A stretch of 64,000 nucleotides of DNA from Chitinophaga sp. 180180018-3 (GCF_037893185.1 NZ_CP140772.1:5084001-5148000), one strand, 5' to 3'; positions 8,600-17,526 are shown, counted from the first letter of the stretch. A program made the numbers and translations. The notes: generated by a model not told the origin, from the sequence alone.

Positions 8600-9781
8600 A
8601 TGAAGCGGGTACTTTATGCTTTTCCATATAATCCTATAACACTGCACAGTGGCTGCCAGACACGGGCCTATACTTTGCTCAGGTATTTTAAGGACAGAGG
8701 CATGAAGGTAGATTTGATTTCCCGCCAGGGCGATTGGGAGAGAATTTCGCCGGAAGGCATGGAAGCTATCCGCAACAGTGGCCTGGTAGAAAAGGCCTGG
8801 TTCTGGTTTCGTAAGCCTCTCAAGAAAAATCCGATCACTTATTTTTTTAATTATAAGCTGAAGGAGCTGCTGTTTAAGTTAAAGCTGAAACCCGTCAAAG
8901 GTGCGGTGCCAAATCATGTTAATTCATATTCTCAGCAGTTATTCAACGATATTCTGCAGCATAACAGTTACGACTATATTATTATCAGCTATATCTACTG
9001 GGCCGATCTGATAAAAAACAATCCTTACATCGGACAAGCGGTGACGATCCTGGACACGCATGATTTTATGTCGTCGCAACACCAGCGCGACAAAGGTTTC
9101 CGGCTGGGACCTGCTCTCGGGGATGAAGTGAGAAGATTATCGTTGTTTGATCAGGTATGGAGTCTTTCGCAGGAGGAAACCTACTTCTTCGGGCAGTTTG
9201 TAAAGGGCGAGACCTGGTTTCATCCGGTGGTAGTGGAGAAAGCGCCGCCTGCAGCGGCAGATACGCCGGAAAAGTTCGACCTGATCTATGTTGCTTCCGA
9301 TAACCGGAATAATATGATCTCCTGCGAATGGTTTTTCAATCAGGTGTATCCGTTATTGCCTGCAACGATCCGCATTTGTGTCATAGGTAAGATAACCGCT
9401 CATGTACCGTCGGGGTTGAAGAATGTTACATTGGTACCGTTCGCAGCATCACTGAGCGAATATTATGATCAGTCGCGCGTAGTACTCTGCCCTATGCTGG
9501 CGGGTACCGGCGTAAAAGTGAAAGTAATTGAAGCCATGTCATTCGGACTGCCTGTAGTGTGTAATAATCATGGACTGGATGGTTTACCGAATAAAAGCAG
9601 CAATGGTTGCCTGGCTACAGAAAACCCTGCTGAATTTGCAGAGTATATACAACAGCTGTTGAATGATCCGGTATTTTATGCGCAGCAAAGTGCCTTCGCC
9701 GCTACCTGTTTCAAAAATAATTTTTCAGAAGAAATTGCTTACAGGCAACTGGATGCCGCATTAGGGATTAAACCATCGTAA
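8600..9781 (+). CDS. Glycosyltransferase, GT-B fold, group 1-like
   Basis: 393-residue sugar transferase. The N-terminal Rossmann half (about 1-200) starts MKRVLYAFPYNPITLHSGC, where the HSGCQTR loop is typical of acceptor-side glycine-rich loops in GT-B enzymes. The C-terminal half contains DLIYVASDN, then MLAGTGVKVKVIEAMSFGLP, which is the nucleotide-sugar binding E-x7-E-like motif of GT4-type enzymes (GTGVKVKVIEAMSFGLPVV). The donor and product are unknown; it may act on surface polysaccharide. No membrane segments. Convergent with a GT2 gene, 5 bp between stops. Confidence 0.88.
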   Translation: MKRVLYAFPYNPITLHSGCQTRAYTLLRYFKDRGMKVDLISRQGDWERISPEGMEAIRNSGLVEKAWFWFRKPLKKNPITYFFNYKLKELLFKLKLKPVKGAVPNHVNSYSQQLFNDILQHNSYDYIIISYIYWADLIKNNPYIGQAVTILDTHDFMSSQHQRDKGFRLGPALGDEVRRLSLFDQVWSLSQEETYFFGQFVKGETWFHPVVVEKAPPAAADTPEKFDLIYVASDNRNNMISCEWFFNQVYPLLPATIRICVIGKITAHVPSGLKNVTLVPFAASLSEYYDQSRVVLCPMLAGTGVKVKVIEAMSFGLPVVCNNHGLDGLPNKSSNGCLATENPAEFAEYIQQLLNDPVFYAQQSAFAATCFKNNFSEEIAYRQLDAALGIKPS

Positions 9782-9786
9782 AATAA

Positions 9787-10851
9787 TTACTTTTTGAGCC
9801 CCATGATGTTTTCGTAAAAGAGAAAGAAACGTCTGGCTGTGGCTATGTTTACCGTACCTATAGCAGTTCCTATTTTGAGCATAAAGATTCTTTTCCGGTA
9901 TTGGCGGGAAACCTGTTTCCGGTGCCAGGTAAGCGCTTTCCTGTTTTCCAGTAATTGCTGCATCATTATCCTGTGCGCTTCTTTGCCGACCGTGGCAGCG
10001 TTGACATATGTTTCAAAGTAGCCTCCATATATCACTACCCTTGCGTTGTGAAAACGTTGGTATTCTTCCCGGTATTGTTCGAAAATATGCTGCTCCATCA
10101 GGAAATTCTTTACAAGACGGTCTGCCGCATAAAATGCTTTGATTTTTTCTTCAGACAGGCGCGCGCCGGTAATAGACTGCTCCTTTTGTTCCGCTTCCCG
10201 GATTAAATAGTTATAAAAAACTCCGTCGATGCACCTGATTGCTTTGGCATAATAAACGGCCTCTATAACAAAAGGGGTATCTTCGAATTTCGGGATGCGG
10301 AACCTGATGCAATGTTTCTCTATCAAGTCGCGTCTGTAGAGCTTTCCCCAGGCAGCGGTGCTGATGATATCTTTCCTGAGCGAACACTCTGCCAGGCAGC
10401 TAACCAGGAAATCGCTGTTGATGTAATTTTCCGGATGGTATTGAGTGGTCCAGACAGTATGGAACTGATCTTTCACCCATTTGACGGTCCGGTGTCCGTA
10501 GCAGACGATATCGGCCTGGTGTTTTTCTGCTTCGGTTACACATGCCGCTACTGTTTCCGGCTCAATCCAGTCGTCTCCGTCTACAAATAAAATATAATCG
10601 CCCTTGGCGTGGTCCAGCCCATTGTTTCTGGCAGGCCCGGGGCCGGCGTTAGGCTGGGTCAGTACCTGGATATTCTCATGCACCTGCGCCAGCTGTTGTA
10701 AAACAGCCAGTGAATCGTCTGTAGATCCGTCATCCACTACAATAATCTCCGTATGAGGATAGCTTTGCCCGGTAACAGCCTGGATACAACGGGGCAGATA
10801 AGGCGCCAGATTATAAACGGGGATGATAATACTTACAAGAGGGTGCCGCAT
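9787..10851 (-). CDS. Glycosyltransferase family 2
   Basis: 354-residue GT-A enzyme. Residues 1-110 give the classic GT2 fold: PLVSIIIPVYNLAPYLPRCI, EIIVVDDGSTDDS, NAGPGPARNNGLDHAKGDYI, and the metal-binding FVDGDDW (DxD, about residue 93). The rest is a helical C-terminal region with no clear membrane anchor. Such enzymes transfer single sugars to surface glycans. It has its own leader region and no operon partner on the same strand; the neighbouring GT-B gene is convergent. Confidence 0.92.
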   Translation of the reverse strand: MRHPLVSIIIPVYNLAPYLPRCIQAVTGQSYPHTEIIVVDDGSTDDSLAVLQQLAQVHENIQVLTQPNAGPGPARNNGLDHAKGDYILFVDGDDWIEPETVAACVTEAEKHQADIVCYGHRTVKWVKDQFHTVWTTQYHPENYINSDFLVSCLAECSLRKDIISTAAWGKLYRRDLIEKHCIRFRIPKFEDTPFVIEAVYYAKAIRCIDGVFYNYLIREAEQKEQSITGARLSEEKIKAFYAADRLVKNFLMEQHIFEQYREEYQRFHNARVVIYGGYFETYVNAATVGKEAHRIMMQQLLENRKALTWHRKQVSRQYRKRIFMLKIGTAIGTVNIATARRFFLFYENIMGLKK

Positions 10852-10904
10852 AGTTGTTTTAATGGAAGGTCTAAAATTAATAATTTCTTCATGAATGGAT
10901 CAGC

Positions 10905-10944
10905 GGATAAAAATAAAAAACCGGGGTGATATCTGCCCCGGTTT
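10905..10944 (-). terminator. Terminator of yceI-like gene
   Basis: Minus strand: AAACCGGGG / CCCCGGTTT stem (10918-10926 with 10936-10944) followed by a T-rich tract (TTTTTTATTTTTAT). It lies 25 bp downstream of the YceI stop. Confidence 0.85.
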
Positions 10945-10968
10945 CCTTATTGCTGTAAGTAACAGCCA

Positions 10969-11640
10969 TTATTTTTTCTTAGCCTTGAGGTTAAGGTCCA
11001 GTTCAACATCTTTGCTGATCATCCAGTTTTCAGGGCTACCATCAGTTTTGTAGCTGATACCCCAGGCGCTTCTGTCGATAACAAATTTTGCAGTAGCAGT
11101 TACTTCATCGGCAGTAACATTTACTACAGCAGGGAACGTGATGTTCAGGGTGCTGTCTTTCAGTGTCAGGTTACCGCTGATCAGGTGATTAGCACCTGGT
11201 AAGAGGCTCTTCTGCTGGGTGCTGTCGTAAGCAGCTACTTTTGTAATAACGAATTTCGCGGTAGGATACTTTCCTACATTGAAAAAGTCGGGGCTTTTCA
11301 GGTGCCCTTCGAGGTCGCTCGCTTTTTTGTCTTTTTCAGTTACAGATGCCGTATCCACTTTCAGGGAAACCATGTTGATATCCACAGTACCTGCAGTTAA
11401 TCCATCTTTACCAGCAGAAAGGCTTCCTCCTGTAACGGAAATAACGCCAAAGCGGGGAGCCATACCACCTTTGTGTGTACCGCGCCAGCCAACAACGGTG
11501 CCGGTAGTGTCGATGGTGAAGTTGTTGCCGGTTGCAGCTGCTACTTCCTGTTTTTCGGTAGTTGCAGCTTTGTCAGAGGAAGGACCTCCGCAGGATGCCA
11601 ATACAGCGAGGGCAGATAATGCGATGATCGATTTTTTCAT
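10969..11640 (-). CDS. YceI family lipoprotein
   Basis: 223-residue periplasmic or outer membrane lipoprotein. MKKSIIALSALAVLASCGG gives a lipobox with Cys 17. After a short linker the YceI lipocalin-like barrel covers about residues 40-220, with TGTVVGWRGTHKGG at its start and DRSAWGISYKTDG near its end, both conserved in the family. YceI proteins bind long-chain polyisoprenoids; ligand here unknown. Monocistronic with a strong terminator. Confidence 0.93.
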   Translation of the reverse strand: MKKSIIALSALAVLASCGGPSSDKAATTEKQEVAAATGNNFTIDTTGTVVGWRGTHKGGMAPRFGVISVTGGSLSAGKDGLTAGTVDINMVSLKVDTASVTEKDKKASDLEGHLKSPDFFNVGKYPTAKFVITKVAAYDSTQQKSLLPGANHLISGNLTLKDSTLNITFPAVVNVTADEVTATAKFVIDRSAWGISYKTDGSPENWMISKDVELDLNLKAKKK

Positions 11641-11782
11641 GAGATGTATAATATTTGCGGCAAGATAAATTAAATGCAGCAGGTTTTAAAATTCCCGGAC
11701 CTGCCTGTAACGGTTGCCCACTGATACTGCATTCAATCAGGCGCTGGTATTGAAAATGATTTTTTTCTGTATAAATCAGCGT

Positions 11783-12235
11783 TTAGATTTTTGTTTGCAG
11801 GTTTTGTTTTTCTATGAGCTTCTTCATTATTTCCAACGTACCTCTCCAGTAAAAATCCAGGTGCCGGAAAATCGTTTCGGTAGGAAAGTTCCAGATCTTC
11901 AGGGCCAGTAAGGTTTCGTTTTGAACGAGCGTCAGTGTAAACTCAACAACAGTATAGTTTTCCGGCAGATCGGACAGGCGTGATATCGTACTTAATTGTG
12001 TATACCGGATTTGTTTATGTAGATCAAAAGCCTGAACAACGCCTCTGTTTTCGAAGCCGACATGATGAAATCCGCGGATGATCATTGGTCTGCCGATTTT
12101 CCAATCGGTGTTCACCTCGATTTCCATTTCCGGAGGGCCAATCCATTGCTTCATTAACCCCGGCAGGGTGAGGTAATTCCATACCACTGAAGGTGTTGCG
12201 TTGATAAGCACGGTTCTGTCTATCGGAGGTATCAT
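11783..12235 (-). CDS. SRPBCC domain protein (AHSA1-like)
   Basis: 150-residue START-like hydrophobic-pocket protein. The ATG at 12235 gives MIPPIDRTVLINATPSVVWN, the usual first strand of the SRPBCC fold, followed by LMKQWIGPPEMEIEVNTDWK, strands, and a long C-terminal helix ending in MKKLIEKQNL. A longer reading from 12334 would run into the inverted repeat and is rejected. It is downstream of bioB on the same strand with the inverted repeat between them. Ligand and role unknown. Confidence 0.8.
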   Translation of the reverse strand: MIPPIDRTVLINATPSVVWNYLTLPGLMKQWIGPPEMEIEVNTDWKIGRPMIIRGFHHVGFENRGVVQAFDLHKQIRYTQLSTISRLSDLPENYTVVEFTLTLVQNETLLALKIWNFPTETIFRHLDFYWRGTLEIMKKLIEKQNLQTKI

Positions 12236-12264
12236 TGGGTTAAATGCTACTGAGATCCAAAGAT

Positions 12265-12394
12265 AAGAATTAAGAATAGGGAATGTGGAATTAAGAATGA
12301 TGAGCGAAGATTTTAGCAGATAGATAACATTCAAAGTATCCGCTAAAATCTTCGCTCATCATTCTTAATTCCACATTCCCTATTCTTAATTCTT
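12265..12394. repeat. Long inverted repeat, 53-bp arms (element B)
   Basis: Arms 12265-12317 and 12342-12394 are perfect reverse complements around a 24-base loop, and pairing continues a few bases into the loop with one mismatch. Outer arm parts are built of AATTAAGAAT-type units; the inner part holds GCTAAAATCTTC, related to the core of element A. The right arm includes the last codons and stop of bioB (12386-12388), so the bioB message ends in this stem. No T-run follows. Confidence 0.9.
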
Positions 12395-13354
12395 TCCTGG
12401 CATTGGTTCCAGACCGAGGTGCTGCAGCATCTGCATATCTTCATCAACGCCCGGGTTGGGGGTCACCAGCAGTGTTTTTCTTTCACCGGTAAAAATGGAA
12501 TTGGCGCCGGCCATGAAACACCAGGCTTGTTCAGACTCTGTCATATCTATCCTGCCGGCGGTGAGGCGTACGGTTGATGCGGGCATTACAATCCTTGCGG
12601 TAGCGATCATTCTGACCATATCCCAGGCATCCACTTTCGGATTGCTTTCGAGCGGCGTACCTTTCACGCGTACGAGGGCATTGATGGGAACAGATTCCGG
12701 ATGCTTAGGCATGGTAGCCAGTGTGAGCAACATGGAGATACGGTCGCGGTGCGATTCGCCCAAACCGATAATTCCGCCGGAGCAAACCGTGATTCCTGCT
12801 TTACGTACGTTGTTGATGGTATTGATCCTGTTGTCGAATTTCCGGGTGGAGATGATCTCCTGGTAATATTCTTCGGAAGTATCGAGGTTATGGTTATAGG
12901 CGTGCAAACCGGCTTCGCGGAGGCGTACGGCCTGTTCTTCCGTTAGCAGACCGAGGGTACAGCATACTTCCATGCCGAGGTCGTTTACACCTTTCACCAT
13001 ATCGATTACACGGTCGAAATCCTTGTTGTCTCTCACTTCACGCCAGGCAGCGGCCATGCAGAAACGGGTGGCGCCGGTATCTTTTGCTTTTTGAGCGTGC
13101 GCCAGTACGGTTTCAGTAGGCAGCAGGGCCTGTACTTTTATATCAGTATGGTACCTGGCCGCCTGCCCGCAGTAGGAGCAATCTTCCGGGCATCCGCCGG
13201 TTTTAATGGAAAGCAGTGTGCACACCTGTACTTGCCGGGCGGAATGCCACTGGCGGTGTACAGAAGCCGCCTGATAAACCAGGTCCAGCAGGGGCTGGTC
13301 GTAGATAGCCTGGATCTCTTCGAGGGTCCAGTCGTTTCTGATAGCAGATGTCAT
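12386..13354 (-). CDS. bioB: Biotin synthase
   Basis: Radical SAM enzyme that inserts sulfur into dethiobiotin, the last step of biotin synthesis. The 322 residues match the family length. The radical SAM cluster motif [10 protein letters not shown] has Cys 55, 59 and 62. The second [2Fe-2S] cluster ligands are placed as expected: Cys 99, Cys 131 or 132, Cys 191 and the Arg in STVRLTAGR. Other bio genes are absent from the window. It follows the ferritin-like gene by 41 bp on the same strand, so the two probably share the promoter at 14026-14055. The stop lies inside the inverted repeat. Confidence 0.97.
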   Translation of the reverse strand: MTSAIRNDWTLEEIQAIYDQPLLDLVYQAASVHRQWHSARQVQVCTLLSIKTGGCPEDCSYCGQAARYHTDIKVQALLPTETVLAHAQKAKDTGATRFCMAAAWREVRDNKDFDRVIDMVKGVNDLGMEVCCTLGLLTEEQAVRLREAGLHAYNHNLDTSEEYYQEIISTRKFDNRINTINNVRKAGITVCSGGIIGLGESHRDRISMLLTLATMPKHPESVPINALVRVKGTPLESNPKVDAWDMVRMIATARIVMPASTVRLTAGRIDMTESEQAWCFMAGANSIFTGERKTLLVTPNPGVDEDMQMLQHLGLEPMPGKN

Positions 13355-13395
13355 AATTCGTTATTGAGTGGATAATAAGTAGTATGCAGATAAGC

Positions 13396-14007
13396 TCAGG
13401 CAGGTACTTTCAGCTCTTCACCGATGGCGCTGAGCCATTCACTGAACAACTGCTGTTCCAGGGCCAGGATGTGCCGGGCATGTGTTTCCCAGGCGGCATC
13501 GAATTCATTGAGCTGGTTGATCATTTCTTCCAGGTGCCCTTCTTCTTCCAGGATGATAGACTTCACCATTACCTTACTGGCGGCGTTGTCGAGTGTAGCC
13601 TGATAAACAGGGTACAGCTCATCGGCGCGTACTTCGATGGCATAGGTCACAAAGAGATAGGCCGCATGCCGGAGCCGGCTGCCTTCGAGGCTAAATGTAT
13701 CTTTCAGGTAACGGCAGGTTTGCATGTCCAGCCGGTGCAGGTAGTGCCGGGTTTGGTTGGGGGCCAGCAGCTCGTGGAGCTGGTATGTTTTACAGGATTC
13801 CGGATCTACTTTCGCGATCTGTTTCTTCAGGTAGTAGGCGTGCCGATGCTCTTCTGCAGCATGTTTCAGCTGGATGAAGCTGACCAGCGTGGGATGTTCA
13901 CAGGCCGATATTTTCCTGGCGCCGGCATTTTCCATGAAGGAGAGCGTGTTCAGCCACCGGGCATGTAGCTGGTCGTGGCCAACGATATGTTGCAATAAAT
14001 CCTGCAT
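13396..14007 (-). CDS. Ferritin-like diiron-type protein upstream of bioB
   Basis: 203-residue, all-helical cytoplasmic protein. I do not recognise a named family, but it shows the E...ExxH...E...ExxH ligand pattern of ferritin-like diiron proteins: Glu25, Glu53-x-x-His56 (in AAEEHRHAYY), Glu125 (in AIEVRADELY), and Glu155-x-x-His158 (in LEEEGHLEEM). The spacing fits a four-helix bundle. It is first in a two-gene unit with bioB and divergent from a MocR-type regulator. A supply or repair role for iron used by BioB, or an oxidase role, is only inference. ATG 14007 is chosen because the -7 box ends 18 bp before it; the upstream TTG at 14028 overlaps the box. Confidence 0.75.
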   Translation of the reverse strand: MQDLLQHIVGHDQLHARWLNTLSFMENAGARKISACEHPTLVSFIQLKHAAEEHRHAYYLKKQIAKVDPESCKTYQLHELLAPNQTRHYLHRLDMQTCRYLKDTFSLEGSRLRHAAYLFVTYAIEVRADELYPVYQATLDNAASKVMVKSIILEEEGHLEEMINQLNEFDAAWETHARHILALEQQLFSEWLSAIGEELKVPA

Positions 14008-14025
14008 ATACAATTTGTTTCCATT

Positions 14026-14055
14026 CAAAAGTAAACGGTTACCGGATGATCTAAA
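14026..14055 (-). promoter_or_regulatory. Promoter of ferritin-like/bioB unit
   Basis: Minus strand: -7 box TACTTTTG at 14033-14026 (perfect TAnnTTTG) and TTTA at 14055-14052 with an 18-bp spacer. The spacer contains one copy of the repeat CCGGATGAT. Confidence 0.6.
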
Positions 14056-14128
14056 TAGACCAGTTTTTATATTTTAGCTAGTCCGGATGATATTTTACTG
14101 GCCAGAGTTGGCCGCTGAGATAGTCCAG
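14042..14128. promoter_or_regulatory. Direct repeats in the MocR/bioB divergent region
   Basis: CCGGATGAT occurs at 14042-14050 and 14083-14091 on the + strand, 41 bp apart, each followed about 10 bp later by CCAG. TAGACCAG (14056), TAGTCCGG (14079) and TAGTCCAG (14121) form a second related set. MocR-type dimers are known to bind spaced direct repeats near divergent promoters, so this is a candidate operator; one copy lies between -33 and -7 of the bioB-side promoter. Confidence 0.45.
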
Positions 14129-14256
14129 TGGCCTAAAAAGCCGGTATTTATTCAAATCTTCACAACAATTACACATTAGCAAAAAACATATTCAATTGTT
14201 CCTTCTTTCAAATGAAATAACTTGCCGGACCATCAGGCAATGCCAATTTTAGCATC

Positions 14257-15777
14257 ATGAGCAGTCCGATTCCATATAAAAGTTTTGTACAGGTAGACCG
14301 TGGGTCGGCCACGGCGGTGTACCTGCAGATAGCCCGGCAGCTGATCAATGCGATACAGCGCGGGTTTCTGGTGACCGGTACCAGGCTGCCGGGCACAAGG
14401 GAATTCAGCGTATTGCTGGGGGTAAATCGCAATACGGTAGTAGCGGTATACGAGGAGCTGGATGCCCAGGGCTGGGTGGAGACCCGCCCCAATAAGGGCA
14501 CCTTCATTGCAGGCAAAGCAGACGCAAAGCCGCAAACGATCCATCCTGCCGGAGAGCAGCAGCTGGCCGTTTATCCTGGTACCACCGGATTTTCGTTCAA
14601 AAAATCGAGCCTGCTGGATAATCCATTCGAGCACTCCTCCTGTGAATATGTATTCAATGATGGCACGCCCGACATCCGTCTGACCCAGATCAACCATCTC
14701 TCGAGTTTATATAGTGCTAACCTGAAGCGAAAAAGTAATCGCCGGAAACTGGGATATTACAACCACGACGGCAGCGAGTATTTTAAAAAGAACCTGTCGA
14801 ATTACCTGAATCAGTCGCGCGGACTGCATATATCCAAAGACAACATCCTCATCACCCGGAGCACCGAAATGAGTGTTTATATCACCTCAGAAATACTACT
14901 TTCGCCGGGCGACATTGTACTGGTAGGCGCGCTGAGTTACTTCTCTGTTAATATGATCTTCCAGAAATCGGGCGCACAAATTATGCTGGTGCCGATAGAT
15001 GACGAAGGTATAGATGTAGACGCGGTAAGGAATATCTGTAAACAGCATCCGATACGCATGTTGTATATCACTACGCATCATCATTACCCGACCACCGTAG
15101 CACTCAGTGCACAGCGAAGAATTGCGTTGCTTAACCTGGCCTCCACCTTTGGGTTTGTGATACTGGAAGATGATTATGATTACGATTTTCATTACGACAA
15201 TAGTCCGGTGCTGCCCCTGGCGAGTGCAGACAGTAACGGCATGGTGGTATATACCGGCGCCTTCGGAAAATCGCTGGCGCCGGGGTTCAGAACCGGGTTC
15301 ATTGTAGCGCCGGAAAACCTGATGACAGAGATGCGGAAGCACCTGGGTATTATAGACCGGCAGGGCGATGTACTGATGGAGCAGGTATTAGGGGAAATGA
15401 TTGAAGCAGGAGAGATACAGCGATATCTTAAGAAGTCGTTGAAAGTATACCAGGAGCGGCGGGATCATTTCGTGGAGTTGTTGCAGCAGCATCTGGGCGG
15501 ATATATAGATTTCAAGAAGCCGGCGGGCGGTTTGGCGGTATGGATCCGGTGGAAGCAGCCGATCAATCTGATGCGGCTGAGCAGAGTGTGTGCGCAGAAT
15601 AATTTGTTTATTCCGAAGACGCTGTTGTATCAGCAGAAGGATTTGACGGCGATGCGGCTGGGGTTTGGGCATATGACGCTGCAGGAAGCCGAGGAGAGTG
15701 TGAGGGTGTTGCGGAGGGGTGTGGAGGAGGTTACTTCCCATCTCCCACCCCAACATACTCAAAATACTCCCCCTTAA
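14257..15777 (+). CDS. MocR/PdxR-type GntR regulator with aminotransferase domain
   Basis: 506-residue PLP-dependent transcription factor. Residues about 12-85 are a GntR winged helix (YLQIARQLINAIQRGFLVTG, then LGVNRNTVVAVYEELDAQGW). Residues about 130-480 are a fold type I aminotransferase domain, with DDYDYDF (about 305-311) for the pyridine nitrogen and GAFGKSLAPGFRTGF, where Lys338 should hold PLP. MocR members sense PLP together with amines or amino acids. It is divergent from the ferritin-like/bioB unit, its likely target. Its last 47 bp overlap the convergent gene at 15731. Confidence 0.92.
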   Translation: MSSPIPYKSFVQVDRGSATAVYLQIARQLINAIQRGFLVTGTRLPGTREFSVLLGVNRNTVVAVYEELDAQGWVETRPNKGTFIAGKADAKPQTIHPAGEQQLAVYPGTTGFSFKKSSLLDNPFEHSSCEYVFNDGTPDIRLTQINHLSSLYSANLKRKSNRRKLGYYNHDGSEYFKKNLSNYLNQSRGLHISKDNILITRSTEMSVYITSEILLSPGDIVLVGALSYFSVNMIFQKSGAQIMLVPIDDEGIDVDAVRNICKQHPIRMLYITTHHHYPTTVALSAQRRIALLNLASTFGFVILEDDYDYDFHYDNSPVLPLASADSNGMVVYTGAFGKSLAPGFRTGFIVAPENLMTEMRKHLGIIDRQGDVLMEQVLGEMIEAGEIQRYLKKSLKVYQERRDHFVELLQQHLGGYIDFKKPAGGLAVWIRWKQPINLMRLSRVCAQNNLFIPKTLLYQQKDLTAMRLGFGHMTLQEAEESVRVLRRGVEEVTSHLPPQHTQNTPP

Positions 15778-16489
15778 GCCTGTACACCAAACTCTTCTTC
15801 GTCACCTGATTCTTTTTATCCACCACCGGTATATACAGCTCCTTCTTCTCTTCATCAAATGTTATCAGCTCCACCGGTCGCTCCGGCCGGTCTACCACAC
15901 TAAAGAAATCAAACGACACATCAATCCTGTTCAGCAGCTTCGTTTTTGTTTTGAATAATCTTGCGGTATCTGCAAGCTGGTTACCTGCTATGGTAAATAC
16001 GGACACCGATTGTGAAATATCGCTGTTGGAATATATTCCGTTGGAGATAGCGAGGTAATACGTTTTTCCATTTATCACTACGGTGTAGATTTTTGAATAA
16101 AAGCATCCCGGATCACCTTCCTTAAAAACAGGTATCCGCGTATATACCTTCCCGTTATCTTTATATTGATAAATAGTATTAAAGAATCTCATGGTTCCCC
16201 CGGTTTCCGTATCCCAACTGTAGATTCTGAGATTGCCATCTTTTGAAGTTACAATATCACAACGACTACTGTCGCGTAATATTTTAAAATCATAATTAAT
16301 GGTGGCAGGATTATCTTTGATTAACTTTCTAAACTCCTCGCCAAATTTATAGGAGCAATTAATAGAGGAATCTGAGATCTTCGAATATAATTGTGATAAT
16401 TGCTTTTCTGCAGTTTTAAGATTAGTCTGGGCATAACCGCTACAGGAAAGGATCAACAGCATGGTCATCTGACCAAATATAATTTTCAT
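15731..16489 (-). CDS. Secreted hypothetical protein
   Basis: 252-residue protein of no recognised family. MKIIFGQMTMLLILSCSGYAQ is a signal peptide (an alternative lipobox at LSCS is possible). The mature part is mostly beta strands with aromatic residues (YDFKILRDSSRCDIVTSKDG, YSWDTETGGTMRFF, YLAISNGIYSNSD). It looks like a periplasmic accessory protein. Its 3' end overlaps the MocR gene by 47 bp tail to tail. ATG 16489 starts the signal peptide; an adjacent ATG at 16492 is equivalent. Confidence 0.7.
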   Translation of the reverse strand: MKIIFGQMTMLLILSCSGYAQTNLKTAEKQLSQLYSKISDSSINCSYKFGEEFRKLIKDNPATINYDFKILRDSSRCDIVTSKDGNLRIYSWDTETGGTMRFFNTIYQYKDNGKVYTRIPVFKEGDPGCFYSKIYTVVINGKTYYLAISNGIYSNSDISQSVSVFTIAGNQLADTARLFKTKTKLLNRIDVSFDFFSVVDRPERPVELITFDEEKKELYIPVVDKKNQVTKKSLVYRLKGEYFEYVGVGDGK

Positions 16490-16565
16490 CATCCAACAAT
16501 AGTACGTCATATTTTTCGGAAATGTTAAATCTCTTCCTTGTTGTTCCCGCGAGAAGGAAAATCGA

Positions 16566-16573
16566 TACCTTTG
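16566..16573 (+). promoter_or_regulatory. -7 box of SDR gene
   Basis: TACCTTTG, a perfect TAnnTTTG, with TTG 23 bp upstream. The predicted leader to the ATG at 16664 is about 80 bases. Confidence 0.5.
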
Positions 16574-16663
16574 CTATACCCAAATATCACAACACATCTA
16601 TCTACCTACTGCTACAGCTGTTACCGTTTTTGCTGAGATCAAATAACTTTAAAATATATGATT

Positions 16664-17422
16664 ATGAAACAGCTGGAAAACAAAGTGGCCCTTATTACGG
16701 GCGGAGCAGGAAGTATCGGAAAAACAACCGCAAAGTTATTTATTGAAGAAGGTGCTAAAGTTGTTCTTGTAGATCTTGATGAAACAGCATTAAAAAAAGC
16801 AGCTGCTGAATTAGGTGACCATGCAGCCTATGTTGCAGCAGATGTAACATCCGCAGCGGATGTGGAAAAATATGCAAAGGAAGCTGTAAAAAAATTCGGA
16901 AAGATAGATATCTTCTTTAATAACGCGGGTATAGAAGGTGTTGTTAAACCCATTACTGAATTTCCGGAAGATATTTTCGATAAAGTAATGGCCGTTAATG
17001 TAAAGGGCGTGTTCCTGGGCTGTAAATATGTGTTACCGCAGATGAATGACGGCGGCAGTATGATCATTACTTCGTCAGTAGCCGGACTCGGGGCCTCTCC
17101 TAACTTTATCGCCTATACGACCAGCAAACACGCTACGCTGGGGATTATGAAAACTGCAGCCCTGGAAGCTGCGCCCAGGAAGATTCGTGTGAATACCATA
17201 CATCCGTCGCCGGTCAACAACCGGATGATGCGTTCTATTGAAGAAGGATATGAACCGGGAAAAGGTGCAGAGATGGAAAAATTATTTGCATCCGGTATTC
17301 CGCTTGGGCGATATGCGGAACCTATTGAAATAGCGAGATTAGTGGTGTTCCTCGGATCTGATAATAGTCAGTTTATCACCGGAGCGCAATATGTGATAGA
17401 TGGTGGTTCTTCTGCTAAGTAG
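16664..17422 (+). CDS. Short-chain dehydrogenase/reductase
   Basis: 252-residue classical SDR oxidoreductase, cytoplasmic. Visible motifs: cofactor loop TGGAGSIG (residues 13-20), Asp37 at the end of strand 2 suggesting NAD preference, DVTSAAD, NNAG (86-89), catalytic Ser137/138, Tyr151-x-x-x-Lys155 in YTTSKHA, and a C-terminal FITGAQYVIDGGSS. The substrate is not evident. ATG 16664 is favoured over the ATG at 16658 only by family N-termini. Stand-alone transcript ended by a strong terminator. Confidence 0.93.
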   Translation: MKQLENKVALITGGAGSIGKTTAKLFIEEGAKVVLVDLDETALKKAAAELGDHAAYVAADVTSAADVEKYAKEAVKKFGKIDIFFNNAGIEGVVKPITEFPEDIFDKVMAVNVKGVFLGCKYVLPQMNDGGSMIITSSVAGLGASPNFIAYTTSKHATLGIMKTAALEAAPRKIRVNTIHPSPVNNRMMRSIEEGYEPGKGAEMEKLFASGIPLGRYAEPIEIARLVVFLGSDNSQFITGAQYVIDGGSSAK

Positions 17423-17430
17423 ATAATGAT

Positions 17431-17470
17431 ATTAAAAGAGCGCCCTCAAAAACGAAGGCGCTCTTTTAAT
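17431..17470. terminator. Bidirectional terminator, 14-bp perfect stem
   Basis: ATTAAAAGAGCGCC at 17431-17444 pairs with GGCGCTCTTTTAAT at 17457-17470 around a 12-base loop. It lies between the convergent SDR and NarL-type genes and provides T-rich ends on both strands. Confidence 0.85.
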
Positions 17471-17526
17471 CAGATACGCTGCTGATAGAGGCTCTCTATA
17501 ATATTGGCGGTATGTATATGCTATTA

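Noticed and set aside
12235..12334. N-terminal extension of the SRPBCC protein
   Set aside because: Encoded by the inverted repeat; the fold starts at ATG 12235.
14233..14697. 154-codon minus frame
   Set aside because: Opposite the winged-helix part of MocR; composition not protein-like.
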